Positions 8,218-16,548 of a stretch of 40,265 bases of DNA are shown here, in pieces (position 1 is the stretch's first letter; each line of letters starts with the position of its first letter). Source of the stretch: an uncultured Collinsella sp. (lineage in GTDB: Bacteria; Actinomycetota; Coriobacteriia; Coriobacteriales; Coriobacteriaceae); the NCBI GenBank assembly GCA_900541045.1, contig UQID01000024.1, forward strand, positions 1-40,265, given 5' to 3'. The notes beneath the pieces were generated by a model. The model was not told where the DNA came from. It did not search any database and was given only the letters and a program-made list of their open reading frames with translations. The position numbers and the translations under genes are program-made.

Positions 8218-10860
8218 ATGTTAGATAGATTTACCGATCGAGCGCGCAAGGTCATGTCGATGGCCAAACAGGAGGCGCTCGATCTTCATTCAAATAAGGT
8301 GGGCACCGAACACCTGCTGCTCGCGCTTGCCAAGGAGGATGAGGGCATTGCCGCCGAGGCACTGCGCTCGCTTGATATCTCCTACGACGACATCATGGAC
8401 ACCCTCAAGGAGGTCCAGACCACGGTTCCCGAGCCCAGTGAGGAGACCGAGGCGGCTAAGCTCGCCTTTACGCCGCTCGTCATTAGCGTTATGGAGCGTT
8501 CATTCCGCGTGGCGCGTGAGAATAACCAGACCTACGTGTCGACCGAGCACTTGCTGATCGGCATCGTCGAAGAGGGCAACGGCATGGCCATGGACATCCT
8601 CATGCGCCTGGGTGTGTCGTCCGCCTCTATCAAAAAGGCTATCGAGAAACTCACTGCCAAGGACCAGGACAAGAAGCGTCCGCTCGCCGGCGCCGGTGCC
8701 GGGCGTCCCGGTGCGGGCCTGCCGTTCTTTAGCGGCTCGGATGCCTCTCAGCAAAAGGGGAGTGGCACCGATACGCTTAAGCAGTTCGCGACCAACCTCA
8801 CGCAGAAGGCGCGCGACGGCGAGCTCGACCCTGTAATTGGTCGCGAAAAGGAAGTCCAGCGTATGATGGAAATTCTTTCGCGCCGCACCAAGAACAACCC
8901 GCTCATTCTGGGCGACCCCGGCGTGGGCAAGACGGCCATCGTCGAGGGCCTGGCTCAGCAGATTGCAGCCGGCAACGTGCCCGAGAACCTCATGAACCAG
9001 AATATCTGGACGCTCGACCTGCCGGGCCTCGTGGCGGGTGCCAAGTATCGCGGCGAGTTTGAGGAGCGCCTCAAGAACGTGATCCAGGAGGCCACCGAAG
9101 CCGACGACGTCATCCTGTTTATCGACGAGATGCACACCATCATCGGTGCCGGTTCTGCTGAGGGCTCCATCGACGCGAGCTCTATGCTCAAGCCCGTGCT
9201 CGCGCGCGGTGCCTTCCAGATTATCGGCGCCACCACGGCCGAGGAATTCCGCAAGTACCTCACCAAGGACCCGGCCTTCGAGCGTCGCTTCCAGACCATC
9301 GATGTCGAGGAGCCGAGCGTCGAGGACACGGTCAAGATCCTGACCGCGCTCAAGCCGCGCTACGAGGAGCACCACCATGTGCGCTATACGCAGGGTGCTA
9401 TCGAGGCCGCCGCGAACCTCTCCGACCGCTACATCCAGGATCGCTTCCTGCCCGATAAGGCCATCGACCTCATTGACGAGGCCGGCGCCCGCGCCCGCAT
9501 CGCCGCCAACCGCGCGCCCGAGCCGGTGCGCGAGGCCGAGCATCGCGTGGAGGAGCTTAAGGCCGCCGCGCAGGAGGCCACCGAGAGCGACGACATGAAC
9601 AAGGCCGCCGAGATCACCGAGCAGCAAAAGGCTGCCGAGATTGAGCTCGCCGAGGCCAAGGCTGCCTGGACGGCCGAGCTCGACGCCAGCCCGCTCACCA
9701 TCGATGTCTCCCAGATTGCCGACATCGTGTCCGTGACCTCGGGCGTGCCGGTGTCCTCGCTCACCGAGAGCGAGAGCCGCCGCCTGCTGCAGGCCGAAAG
9801 CGTGCTCAAGACGCGCATCATCGGTCAGGACGAGGCCGTCGAGGCCGTTGCCAAGGCCGTGCGCCGCAGCCGCTCGCCGCTCAAGGACCCGCGTCGCCCC
9901 GGCGGCAGCTTTATCTTCCTGGGCCCCACCGGCACGGGCAAAACCGAGCTCGCCAAGACGCTCGCCGAGTATCTCTTTGGCAGCAAGGACGCGCTCATCA
10001 GCTTCGATATGTCGGAGTTTGGCAGTGAGTTCGAGGTCTCCAAGCTCATCGGTAGCCCCCCGGGCTATGTGGGCCACGACGAGGGCGGCCAGCTCACCAA
10101 GGCTGTTCGCCGTCACCCGTACTCGGTCGTGCTGTTCGACGAGATCGAGAAGGCGCACCCCGACATCTTCAATATCCTGCTGCAGGTGTTGGAGGAGGGC
10201 CGTCTGACCGATAGCCAGGGCAAGACGGTCGACTTCCGCAATACGGTGATCATCATGACGTCAAACGTGGGCGCCCGCGAGATCGCGCAGGATGCGAGCG
10301 TTGGCTTTGGCACCACCGGCGAGCAGGGCCTCACCTCGAGTGAGATCCGCGGCCGCGCGATGGGCGAGCTCAAGCGCCTGTTCCGCCCCGAGCTGCTCAA
10401 CCGTATCGACGACATCGTGGTGTTCCAGAAGCTCTCGGGCGAGAACCTGACCAAGATTGCGCACCTGCTGGTGGACGATCTGCGCCAGCGCCTGATCGCA
10501 AACGGCATGAACATCAAGCTTACCGATGCGGCCTACGACAAGATTGTGGCGGAGGGTACCGACCTCACCAACGGCGCGCGTCCGCTGCGTCGTGCCATCC
10601 AAAAGCTCATCGAGGATCCGCTGTCCGAGGAACTGCTGGCTGGCGAGTGGGGCGAGGGCGATACCGTCCTGTGCGACGTGGCCGATGGCAAGTTTGTCTT
10701 TAGCCGCGGCACGGGCGAGATCCCGGCACCGCGTCCGGCGGGCACGCTTGGTGGCGATACCGCCCCGGCGGTACCGCACACCGGCAACGCCGCGCCCGTG
10801 AGCGGCGGCGTGACCTCGGGCCCCGGCGGCATGATGCAAGCCGGTTCCGGCGCGCTGTAG
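8218..10860 (+). CDS. ATP-dependent Clp protease ATP-binding subunit ClpC
   Basis: An 880-residue class I Hsp100 unfoldase that feeds substrates to ClpP. Order: two Clp_N repeats (about 1-145), AAA1 with Walker A GDPGVGKT (232-239) and Walker B ILFIDEMHT, a coiled-coil middle domain (about 440-490), AAA2 with Walker A GPTGTGKT (569-576) and Walker B VVLFDEIEK, the D2-small domain, and a Gly/Pro-rich tail of about 45 residues. The middle domain is the short ClpC form, not the long ClpB propeller. ATG 8218 has TAAGGA seven bases upstream; the in-frame ATG at 8185 lacks a ribosome site. It stands alone and ends in a terminator at 10886. No mcsA/mcsB or ctsR neighbours are present. Confidence 0.95.
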   Translation: MLDRFTDRARKVMSMAKQEALDLHSNKVGTEHLLLALAKEDEGIAAEALRSLDISYDDIMDTLKEVQTTVPEPSEETEAAKLAFTPLVISVMERSFRVARENNQTYVSTEHLLIGIVEEGNGMAMDILMRLGVSSASIKKAIEKLTAKDQDKKRPLAGAGAGRPGAGLPFFSGSDASQQKGSGTDTLKQFATNLTQKARDGELDPVIGREKEVQRMMEILSRRTKNNPLILGDPGVGKTAIVEGLAQQIAAGNVPENLMNQNIWTLDLPGLVAGAKYRGEFEERLKNVIQEATEADDVILFIDEMHTIIGAGSAEGSIDASSMLKPVLARGAFQIIGATTAEEFRKYLTKDPAFERRFQTIDVEEPSVEDTVKILTALKPRYEEHHHVRYTQGAIEAAANLSDRYIQDRFLPDKAIDLIDEAGARARIAANRAPEPVREAEHRVEELKAAAQEATESDDMNKAAEITEQQKAAEIELAEAKAAWTAELDASPLTIDVSQIADIVSVTSGVPVSSLTESESRRLLQAESVLKTRIIGQDEAVEAVAKAVRRSRSPLKDPRRPGGSFIFLGPTGTGKTELAKTLAEYLFGSKDALISFDMSEFGSEFEVSKLIGSPPGYVGHDEGGQLTKAVRRHPYSVVLFDEIEKAHPDIFNILLQVLEEGRLTDSQGKTVDFRNTVIIMTSNVGAREIAQDASVGFGTTGEQGLTSSEIRGRAMGELKRLFRPELLNRIDDIVVFQKLSGENLTKIAHLLVDDLRQRLIANGMNIKLTDAAYDKIVAEGTDLTNGARPLRRAIQKLIEDPLSEELLAGEWGEGDTVLCDVADGKFVFSRGTGEIPAPRPAGTLGGDTAPAVPHTGNAAPVSGGVTSGPGGMMQAGSGAL

Positions 10861-10885
10861 GGCGTGGCGACAATTTGATACGCGC

Positions 10886-10920
10886 AATCGAGGCGCTCCG
10901 GAAAGGGCGCCTCGATTTGT
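10886..10920 (+). terminator. Intrinsic terminator of clpC
   Basis: An 11-bp perfect stem (AATCGAGGCGC at 10886-10896 with 10907-10917) and a 10-nt loop are followed by a short T-rich stretch, 25 bp after the clpC stop. Confidence 0.75.
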
Positions 10921-11074
10921 AGAGCTGCGGAAGTTGTGACCGTTACGCTATACGGTCCACCGTTAGCCGATGATGCGAGGGCGCTCGGCGTTTTCGACTG
11001 GTTTATGCACGCAAAGTCTGGGAATATACAAGTCGCATGTCTTACTGTCTAACCAGTTGCGCCAAGGAGGCACC

Positions 11075-12532
11075 ATGGACTACAAGATTACCGGCTACGA
11101 GCCCGCCCAGCTGTTCCATTTCTTTGAGGAGGTCAGCGCGATCCCCCGTGGGTCTGGCAACGAGAAGGGCATCAGCGATTTCCTGGTTGCGTTTGCCAAG
11201 GAGCGCGGTCTCGATGTGTACCAGGACGAGGTCTACAACGTCATCATTCGCAAGCCCGCATCTGCCGGTGCCGAGAATGCCCCGACCGTGATGCTGCAGG
11301 GCCACATCGATATGGTGTGCGACAAGTTGGGCTCCGTTGAGCACGACTTTACGACCGATGGTATCGACCTGGTCGTCAAGGACGGCGTCCTCACCGCTAA
11401 CGGCACCACTCTGGGCGCCGACAACGGTATTGCCGTCGCGCTTATGCTTACCGTGCTCAACGACGATTCGATTACCCATCCGGCCCTCGAGTGCGTGTTC
11501 ACCACCGACGAGGAGACTGGCCTGGTCGGCGCCGAGACGCTCGACAAGTCCCAGATTAGCGCCCGCACCATGATCAACCTTGACTCCGAGGAAGAGGGCG
11601 TTGCCACCGTCAGCTGTGCCGGCGGCGTCGTCGTTACCTACACCTGCCCGATCGCGCGCGAGCACAAGACCGGTAGCACCCTCACGCTCGACATCTCCGG
11701 CCTGCTGGGCGGCCACTCCGGCAGCGATATCAACCTGGAGCGCGGCAACGGCAACCTCATCATGGCCCGCATCATCGACCGCCTGATGGTTGCCGGCGAG
11801 CCCGCCATCGTTAGCTTTAACGGCGGCACCAAGGACAACGCCATCAACCGTGAGTGCAAGGCTGTTCTGGTCTACGCCGACCACGCTGCCGCCGAGGCCG
11901 CGGCCCAGATCGCAAAGGGCATCATCGCCGACGTCACTGCCGAGCTCGAGGTCTTCGACCCCGGCTTTACTTGCACCGTCGAGATTGCCGACGACGCCGA
12001 GGTTGAGGCCATGGACCAGAAGTCCGCGCTTGCCCTCATCCGCGCCCTGCGCCTTGCCCCTAACGGCGTGATTCGCCGCAACGTCGCCACCGACGGCTCC
12101 GTCGAGGTTTCCTCCAACATCGGCGTGGTCGCCACCTCCGATGACGAGGTCAAGATTATGCTGTCCCCGCGCTCTTCGATCACCTCGCTGCAGAACGAGT
12201 TCAAGGACCGTCTGCAGACGCTGGCCGATGTCCTGGGCTTCGACGCCAAGTTTGAGTTTGAGTATCCCGGCTGGAGCTATGCCGAGCATTCGCCGGTCCG
12301 CGAAGTCTTTGTCGAGAGCTATCGAGAGCTCTTTGGCTCCGAGCTGCGCATCGAGTCCATTCACGCCGGCCTTGAGTGCGGCCTGTTTGCCGAGGCTCTG
12401 CACGGCCTGGACGCCATCGCCGTGGGCCCGACGCTCTCCGATGTCCATACCCCGGACGAGAGCATGGAGCTCGCTTCTGCCGAGCGCTTCTACGAGCTGC
12501 TCATCGACGTCCTCAAGCGCCTCGCTGCGTAA
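11075..12532 (+). CDS. Aminoacyl-histidine dipeptidase (M20 family, PepD)
   Basis: A 485-residue cytosolic metallopeptidase of the M20C/PepD type that cleaves Xaa-His and other dipeptides. Metal and catalytic motifs appear in the usual order: H77 in GHIDMV, D in LGADNGI, the general-base Glu pair in TTDEETGL, the NLDSEE acidic ligand, and a C-terminal His in HAGLECG. The lid/dimerisation insertion follows the first half. Length matches PepD. ATG 11075 is four bases after AAGGAGG; the longer in-frame extension to 10970 has no ribosome site. It is monocistronic and ends at the terminator at 12588. Confidence 0.92.
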   Translation: MDYKITGYEPAQLFHFFEEVSAIPRGSGNEKGISDFLVAFAKERGLDVYQDEVYNVIIRKPASAGAENAPTVMLQGHIDMVCDKLGSVEHDFTTDGIDLVVKDGVLTANGTTLGADNGIAVALMLTVLNDDSITHPALECVFTTDEETGLVGAETLDKSQISARTMINLDSEEEGVATVSCAGGVVVTYTCPIAREHKTGSTLTLDISGLLGGHSGSDINLERGNGNLIMARIIDRLMVAGEPAIVSFNGGTKDNAINRECKAVLVYADHAAAEAAAQIAKGIIADVTAELEVFDPGFTCTVEIADDAEVEAMDQKSALALIRALRLAPNGVIRRNVATDGSVEVSSNIGVVATSDDEVKIMLSPRSSITSLQNEFKDRLQTLADVLGFDAKFEFEYPGWSYAEHSPVREVFVESYRELFGSELRIESIHAGLECGLFAEALHGLDAIAVGPTLSDVHTPDESMELASAERFYELLIDVLKRLAA

Positions 12533-12538
12533 AGGTTG

Positions 12539-12569
12539 CGCTAGCAGCAGTCCGAGTCACGTGCTAGCG
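12539..12569. repeat. 8-bp inverted repeat
   Basis: CGCTAGCA (12539-12546) and its complement TGCTAGCG (12562-12569) lie between the pepD stop and its terminator. No further function is visible. Confidence 0.4.
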
Positions 12570-12587
12570 GATTGCAAATGACATTAT

Positions 12588-12635
12588 GAGAGGGGGCACC
12601 CGGTCTTTTGCGACGGGTGCCCCCTCTCTTTTGTT
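12588..12635 (+). terminator. Strong terminator between convergent pepD and hipA
   Basis: A 15-bp perfect stem (GAGAGGGGGCACCCG at 12588-12602 with 12614-12628) and an 11-nt loop are followed by TTTTGTTT. It lies between convergent pepD and hipA and may serve both strands. Confidence 0.9.
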
Positions 12636-12659
12636 TGATAATTGCGAAATTACGGCCAC

Positions 12660-13964
12660 CTAGTCCATTTCTGCCCTGATGAGGTCGAGGGCGCGCTGGC
12701 AGTTTTCGCGGACGGGGCCGAGCATATGCTCGCGCAGGTCCGCCATGCCGGGCAGGTCGGCGTATTCGTCCATGACCTCTTCCATGCAAATGGGTACCTC
12801 GTAGGCGAGGTCCATCATGGTCGCAAAGCAAAACTTCTCGGATAGCCCGGCATCGGTGAGCGTCGCCTCCAGCGTGGGGTCGCCCATACCGTGGTATCGG
12901 CGGATAGCGCCTGGACCGATGCACCCCACACGATTTTCGCCGCCAACGCTCATGGCAAGGCGCGCCCGGCGGCGCATGCGCTCATACGCCAAACCCGACG
13001 CGACATCGTACATTCGAGCCATCATGGCTGCGCCGTCGCTTCCAAGGAGCAGGGAATAGTTTTTCGCGTGCGCATCCGGTGCGCCGATGATGGCGTTAAA
13101 GAAAAGTATCTGCGTAAACAGATACAGGTTAAGTTGATGGTGGCTCGTATTTACGAGGAGCTCTTGAATGTCGCGTGTGGTCGGGCCGCCGTCTGCCGTG
13201 TACTTTTGGGCGGGCATCACCCCAAGTGCCTGACAGAGGTCTTCTTGATGTAGGCGCCTGATCGTTCCGTCTTTGACTTTCACGCGGTCATAGCGCTCAA
13301 CAATGAGGGCAGGTTCGTCCTCAAACATACGATATTCGACGTTTGCCGTTGCGATGCCGGCGCGCTGGGCGCTTTTCATGCAGACAAACTCATTGAGAGC
13401 CTCGAGTTTAAATCCGATAACGCCATTTTTGAAAATATGCGTCGTGGGCGAGGAGCCCATGCATTCGCACCAGCGGCCGTTTATGAACGCGAGCGCGAAC
13501 TTGCCCTGGTTGCCTCCAAGTGACCAACTTTCATCTAGACCCATCCACGATGCATCGCGGTCATCTCTGATCGACTTGAGACGAAGAGCAATTTCGTGGT
13601 TGTCTATAGGGCGGTATTCGCCAGCGCGATGCAGGACGGCGTCGGTATCTTCTTCGGCACAAAACTGCACGCCGCCCGGACAGTCGAGTCCGATATGGCT
13701 GAGCAACGCAACGGGATTGTTGGGCCTAACGTCGAATTCGGCGGCAATCGCTTTTCGTTGGTCCTCGCTGTCGGGTAGAAGGCCAAACAGGTACGGATTC
13801 ATGACCTGTTGTCCGTATGTGCGATTCGATACGGGTATGTTGGTCGATAGGGCTGGCCCGTCATAGTCATGATCGTAGGTAAAGCTGATAAGACCGTTCT
13901 CATCTTGCGTGAGCGTTCCAGCAGGCACGCCGCAAATAATGGTCCGAAGTGATGTTCTGGCCAT
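12660..13964 (-). CDS. HipA-type Ser/Thr kinase toxin
   Basis: A 434-residue kinase of the HipA family. In characterised members it phosphorylates a tRNA synthetase (GltX in E. coli), halting translation and promoting dormancy. Visible motifs: N-terminal subdomain GVPAGTL; GGNQGK (150-155), matching the ATP-binding glycine-rich loop; PTTHIFK (173-179), the autophosphorylation-loop region; RYDR (224-227); HQED (239-242); catalytic D297-A-H299-A-K301-N302; and metal-binding D320 in YDVAS. All catalytic residues appear intact. ATG has AAGGGA eight bases upstream. It lies three bases behind the HTH partner gene, so the two form one hipBA operon controlled by the boxes at 14451-14517. Confidence 0.9.
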   Translation of the reverse strand: MARTSLRTIICGVPAGTLTQDENGLISFTYDHDYDGPALSTNIPVSNRTYGQQVMNPYLFGLLPDSEDQRKAIAAEFDVRPNNPVALLSHIGLDCPGGVQFCAEEDTDAVLHRAGEYRPIDNHEIALRLKSIRDDRDASWMGLDESWSLGGNQGKFALAFINGRWCECMGSSPTTHIFKNGVIGFKLEALNEFVCMKSAQRAGIATANVEYRMFEDEPALIVERYDRVKVKDGTIRRLHQEDLCQALGVMPAQKYTADGGPTTRDIQELLVNTSHHQLNLYLFTQILFFNAIIGAPDAHAKNYSLLLGSDGAAMMARMYDVASGLAYERMRRRARLAMSVGGENRVGCIGPGAIRRYHGMGDPTLEATLTDAGLSEKFCFATMMDLAYEVPICMEEVMDEYADLPGMADLREHMLGPVRENCQRALDLIRAEMD

Positions 13965-13967
13965 TGG

Positions 13968-14435
13968 CTATTTCCCTTCGGGCATGGCTTGGCTAGATGC
14001 GTTTGTGGCAATCGAGACTCCGAGATTGGACATGGCGAAATCGGCGAAGATCTCGTCGTAGAGTGCGGATGTAAAGGGGGCATCTGCAAGAGCCGGAATG
14101 GTTGTGCTGCGACGGTTGCGATGATGAAGACGTTGGGCGTGATGGCGTCTGGAGGTGCTGCAAGGTTGATCAGCATGCGGGGCGTCGACTGGTTGCTCAT
14201 TTTTCGTTTCGCCTATATCCCCTTGAGCGGCGAGCGCCAGTCCAAGAGCACCGAAAACTGCCAGCAGCTTGTCGAGCCGAATGCCCGTGGCATCTCCCAG
14301 CTCGAGCGATGCGAGCAGGCGTTCCGAAACACCGGCTTTTTTAGCGAGGGCGGCACGGGTGATCCCCTGCGCCTCGCGCGCCTGACGCACGTAGATGCCG
14401 GCTTGGCGCGGCGTGGTGATGGGAAGGGTATCCAT
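13968..14435 (-). CDS. HipB-type XRE antitoxin/repressor
   Basis: 155 residues. The N-terminal XRE helix-turn-helix spans about residues 10-65 (GIYVRQAREAQGITRAALAKK, VSERLLASLELG). It is followed by a poorly conserved basic/His-rich linker and an acidic end. It is longer than E. coli HipB (88 residues); the extra C-terminal 80 residues may bind the kinase. AGGAG lies six bases before ATG. Known HipB proteins neutralise HipA and repress the operon through palindromic operators, and three matching boxes lie just upstream here. Confidence 0.85.
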   Translation of the reverse strand: MDTLPITTPRQAGIYVRQAREAQGITRAALAKKAGVSERLLASLELGDATGIRLDKLLAVFGALGLALAAQGDIGETKNEQPVDAPHADQPCSTSRRHHAQRLHHRNRRSTTIPALADAPFTSALYDEIFADFAMSNLGVSIATNASSQAMPEGK

Positions 14436-14450
14436 GGCAATCTCCTAACG

Positions 14451-14517
14451 TGCAGACTTTTGCATCCTAGTATGACATGCAAAAGTCTGCATGAAAAGGC
14501 CCATGCAAAACTCTGCA
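14451..14517 (-). promoter_or_regulatory. hipBA promoter with three TGCA-N6-TGCA operators
   Basis: Three boxes: TGCAGACTTTTGCA (14451-14464), TGCAAAAGTCTGCA (14478-14491) and TGCAAAACTCTGCA (14504-14517), spaced 26-27 bp apart, about 2.5 helical turns. Boxes 1 and 2 form a perfect 15-bp inverted repeat with an 11-nt spacer. On the minus strand a -35-like TTTTCA and -10-like CATACT (17-bp spacing) fall among the boxes, so a bound repressor would block transcription. The likely ligand is the HipB-like protein; this is an inference. Confidence 0.8.
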
Positions 14518-14554
14518 TGAGACCTCATACGGACGTTTAGTTTTGAAGGGTGTT

Positions 14555-15133
14555 TTACAGCACCAAAAACCCCAAGTGTTCCAGCAGGATCTTGAGGCCG
14601 ATAAGGATGAGCACGACCCCACCCACGATGGTGGCGGGTTTTTCGTAGCGCGCGCCAAAGGTGTGGCCGATCGCTACGCCGGCGACGGAGAAGATAAACG
14701 TTGTGACGCCGATAAGCGATACAGCGGGCACGATGTCAACCGAGAGCGCGGCAAACGAGATGCCCACGGCCAGGGCGTCGATTGAGGTGGCGATGGCGAG
14801 GATCAGGTACTCGCCCAGTTCAATCTTCTCGGCATCCTTGCCGTCGTCTTCATCCTCGTCTTCGGTAAAGGCTTCCCACAGCATTTTGCTGCCGATGAAG
14901 GCCAAAAGGATAAAGGCGATCCAGTGGTCGATGGGGCCGATGATGCTCATGAATTGACTGCCAAGCGCCCATCCGATCACGGGCATGCCTGCCTGGAAGC
15001 CGCCAAAGAACAGGCCGAGCACTACGGCGACCTTAAGGTTGATCTTCTTCATGCCAAGGCCCTTGCAGATGGATACGGCAAAGGCGTCCATCGAAAGGCC
15101 AACGGCGAGCAACACGAGCTCTGCGAGTCCCAT
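14555..15133 (-). CDS. mntP: Manganese efflux pump MntP
   Basis: 192 residues, six membrane helices in two homologous halves, each with an intramembrane Asp: GLSMDAFAVSICKGL near the start and AIATSIDALAVGISFA in the middle. An acidic loop (EDEDEDDGKDAEK) separates them. The family exports Mn2+ under manganese excess. ATG 15133 has GAGGGAG eight bases upstream; the longer open frame to 15286 reads through the riboswitch and terminator and is not real protein. Regulation: a yybP-ykoY aptamer and terminator precede the gene, as in many mntP genes. Confidence 0.93.
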   Translation of the reverse strand: MGLAELVLLAVGLSMDAFAVSICKGLGMKKINLKVAVVLGLFFGGFQAGMPVIGWALGSQFMSIIGPIDHWIAFILLAFIGSKMLWEAFTEDEDEDDGKDAEKIELGEYLILAIATSIDALAVGISFAALSVDIVPAVSLIGVTTFIFSVAGVAIGHTFGARYEKPATIVGGVVLILIGLKILLEHLGFLVL

Positions 15134-15186
15134 AGTCTGGCTCCCTCTCTGCGGGCGGGCCCGCGTGTACCTCTTGGGGGAGTAAC

Positions 15187-15230
15187 AAAAAAGACTCGTG
15201 GCGTACGCGTTGCGCGCACAGCCACGAGTC
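15187..15230 (-). terminator. Riboswitch expression-platform terminator
   Basis: GACTCGTGGC pairs with GCCACGAGTC (15193-15202 and 15221-15230) over a 10-bp perfect stem. On the minus strand U6 follows (15187-15192). The promoter-proximal arm overlaps the 3' strand of the predicted P1 helix of the aptamer, so the two folds exclude each other. Confidence 0.88.
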
Positions 15231-15321
15231 TCGTTCATTAAGGCAAGCCAGGCCGCATCGGCCAGTGTGTTGACTTGCCGCGCCACCGGAGGCGAACCCG
15301 ATCACGCGACTACTCCCTCAT
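15224..15321 (-). promoter_or_regulatory. yybP-ykoY manganese riboswitch
   Basis: Read on the minus strand, the leader has P1 strand AUGAG followed directly by the conserved GGAGUAG. Then come a short hairpin region, a long arm in which GGCAAGUC faces GGCUUGCC (matching the conserved AAGUC / GGCUU internal-loop strands), and finally GA followed by CUCGU, which closes P1. This reproduces the order of the known Lactococcus Mn2+ aptamer. CUCGU is also part of the terminator's first arm, so Mn2+ binding should prevent termination and turn mntP on. The fold was done by eye. Confidence 0.87.
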
Positions 15322-15480
15322 TTATGCGAATCCCGATGCTACCACATAAGCAGCTCATTTGGATTGGGGCTCTCAGCTGTGTTCGCTCATTCTGTAAGCA
15401 TCGGATTTTGCGGGCGTCACAGGGGCAAACCGTGAGAAACTTATTGACGTTTATGGAGCGTATACGATGGGAGCGATGCC

Positions 15481-16548
15481 TTGGATAAGAACGAGCTGCA
15501 AAAGCGTATGGAACAGGCCATCCGCCTGACTGCCCCCGGTCAGCCGATCCGCACCGCCCTCGACATGATCATTGCCGGTCACCTGGGCGCCCTTATCTGC
15601 GTCGGCGACACCGAAAACGTGCTCGCCGCCGGTAACGACGGCTTCCCGCTCAACATTTCGTTTACCTCGAACCGCCTGTTCGAGCTCTCCAAGATGGACG
15701 GTGCCATCGTTATCGATGGCGACCTCACCCAGATCCTGCGTGCCAACTTCCACCTCAATCCCGATCCCTCGCTCGCCACGAGTGAGACGGGCATGCGTCA
15801 CCGTACTGCCGCTCGCATGTCGGTGCTCACCGACGCCATCGTGATCTCGGTTTCGGCTCGTCGTGCCGTCGTCAACGTGTACGTCCACGGCAAGAGCTAC
15901 GAGATCCAGCCCGTCACCACCATCATGAGCTCGGTCAACCAGCTCGTCGCCACGCTCCAGACTACCCGTCAGTCGCTCGATCGCTCCCTGCTGCGCCTGA
16001 CGGCCCTCGAGCTCGACGACTACGTTACGCTCGCCGACATTACCGGTATTTTCTCGAGCTTCGAGATCATGCAGCAGGCAAAGACCGAGCTTAAGGATTG
16101 CATTGTCAAGCTGGGTAACCAGGGCAAGCTCGTGCAGATGCAGCTCGAGCAGCTCGCGGGCTCCAGCATGGATACCGAATACGACTTGATGATCCGCGAC
16201 TACGCAAGCGATTCCTCTGAGGCCAATGCCGAGAAGATCCGCGCCAACCTGAGCCGCATGACGCCTAAGGACCTGTCTGACCCGCAGCACGTGGCGGCAG
16301 TTCTGGGCTATGACGACCTGGACGAGGACTCCGTCATGACACCGCTGGGCCTGCGCACGCTTTCGCGCGTGTCCGTCGTGCGCGACGGCGTGGCCGAGAA
16401 GATCGTCGACGAGTACGGCTCGCTGCAGGAGCTCATGGACGACATCAGCGAGGATCCGGAGCGCCTGGGCGACTTTGGCGTCAACAACCCTGCCATTCTT
16501 GCGGACTCGCTGTACCGCATGAAGGGCACCAAACAGGGGAACGCATAA
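15481..16548 (+). CDS. disA: Diadenylate cyclase DisA
   Basis: A 355-residue enzyme making c-di-AMP from two ATP and scanning DNA for damage. The N-terminal DAC domain has DGA (73-75, in DGAIVIDG) and RHR (106-108, in RHRTAARMS). The middle is helical, and the C-terminal part is the helix-hairpin-helix DNA-binding domain (VDEYGSLQELMDDISEDPERL). The only in-frame start consistent with the family is TTG 15481, preceded by GGGAG at spacing 7; upstream ATGs at 15467 and 15476 are out of frame. The rare start may limit expression. Its stop overlaps the ispD start by one base (TAATG). radA is not adjacent. Confidence 0.93.
   Translation: MDKNELQKRMEQAIRLTAPGQPIRTALDMIIAGHLGALICVGDTENVLAAGNDGFPLNISFTSNRLFELSKMDGAIVIDGDLTQILRANFHLNPDPSLATSETGMRHRTAARMSVLTDAIVISVSARRAVVNVYVHGKSYEIQPVTTIMSSVNQLVATLQTTRQSLDRSLLRLTALELDDYVTLADITGIFSSFEIMQQAKTELKDCIVKLGNQGKLVQMQLEQLAGSSMDTEYDLMIRDYASDSSEANAEKIRANLSRMTPKDLSDPQHVAAVLGYDDLDEDSVMTPLGLRTLSRVSVVRDGVAEKIVDEYGSLQELMDDISEDPERLGDFGVNNPAILADSLYRMKGTKQGNA

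Noticed and set aside
15134..15286. N-terminal extension of mntP by 51 codons
   Set aside because: The extension would translate the riboswitch and terminator; ATG 15133 has the ribosome site.
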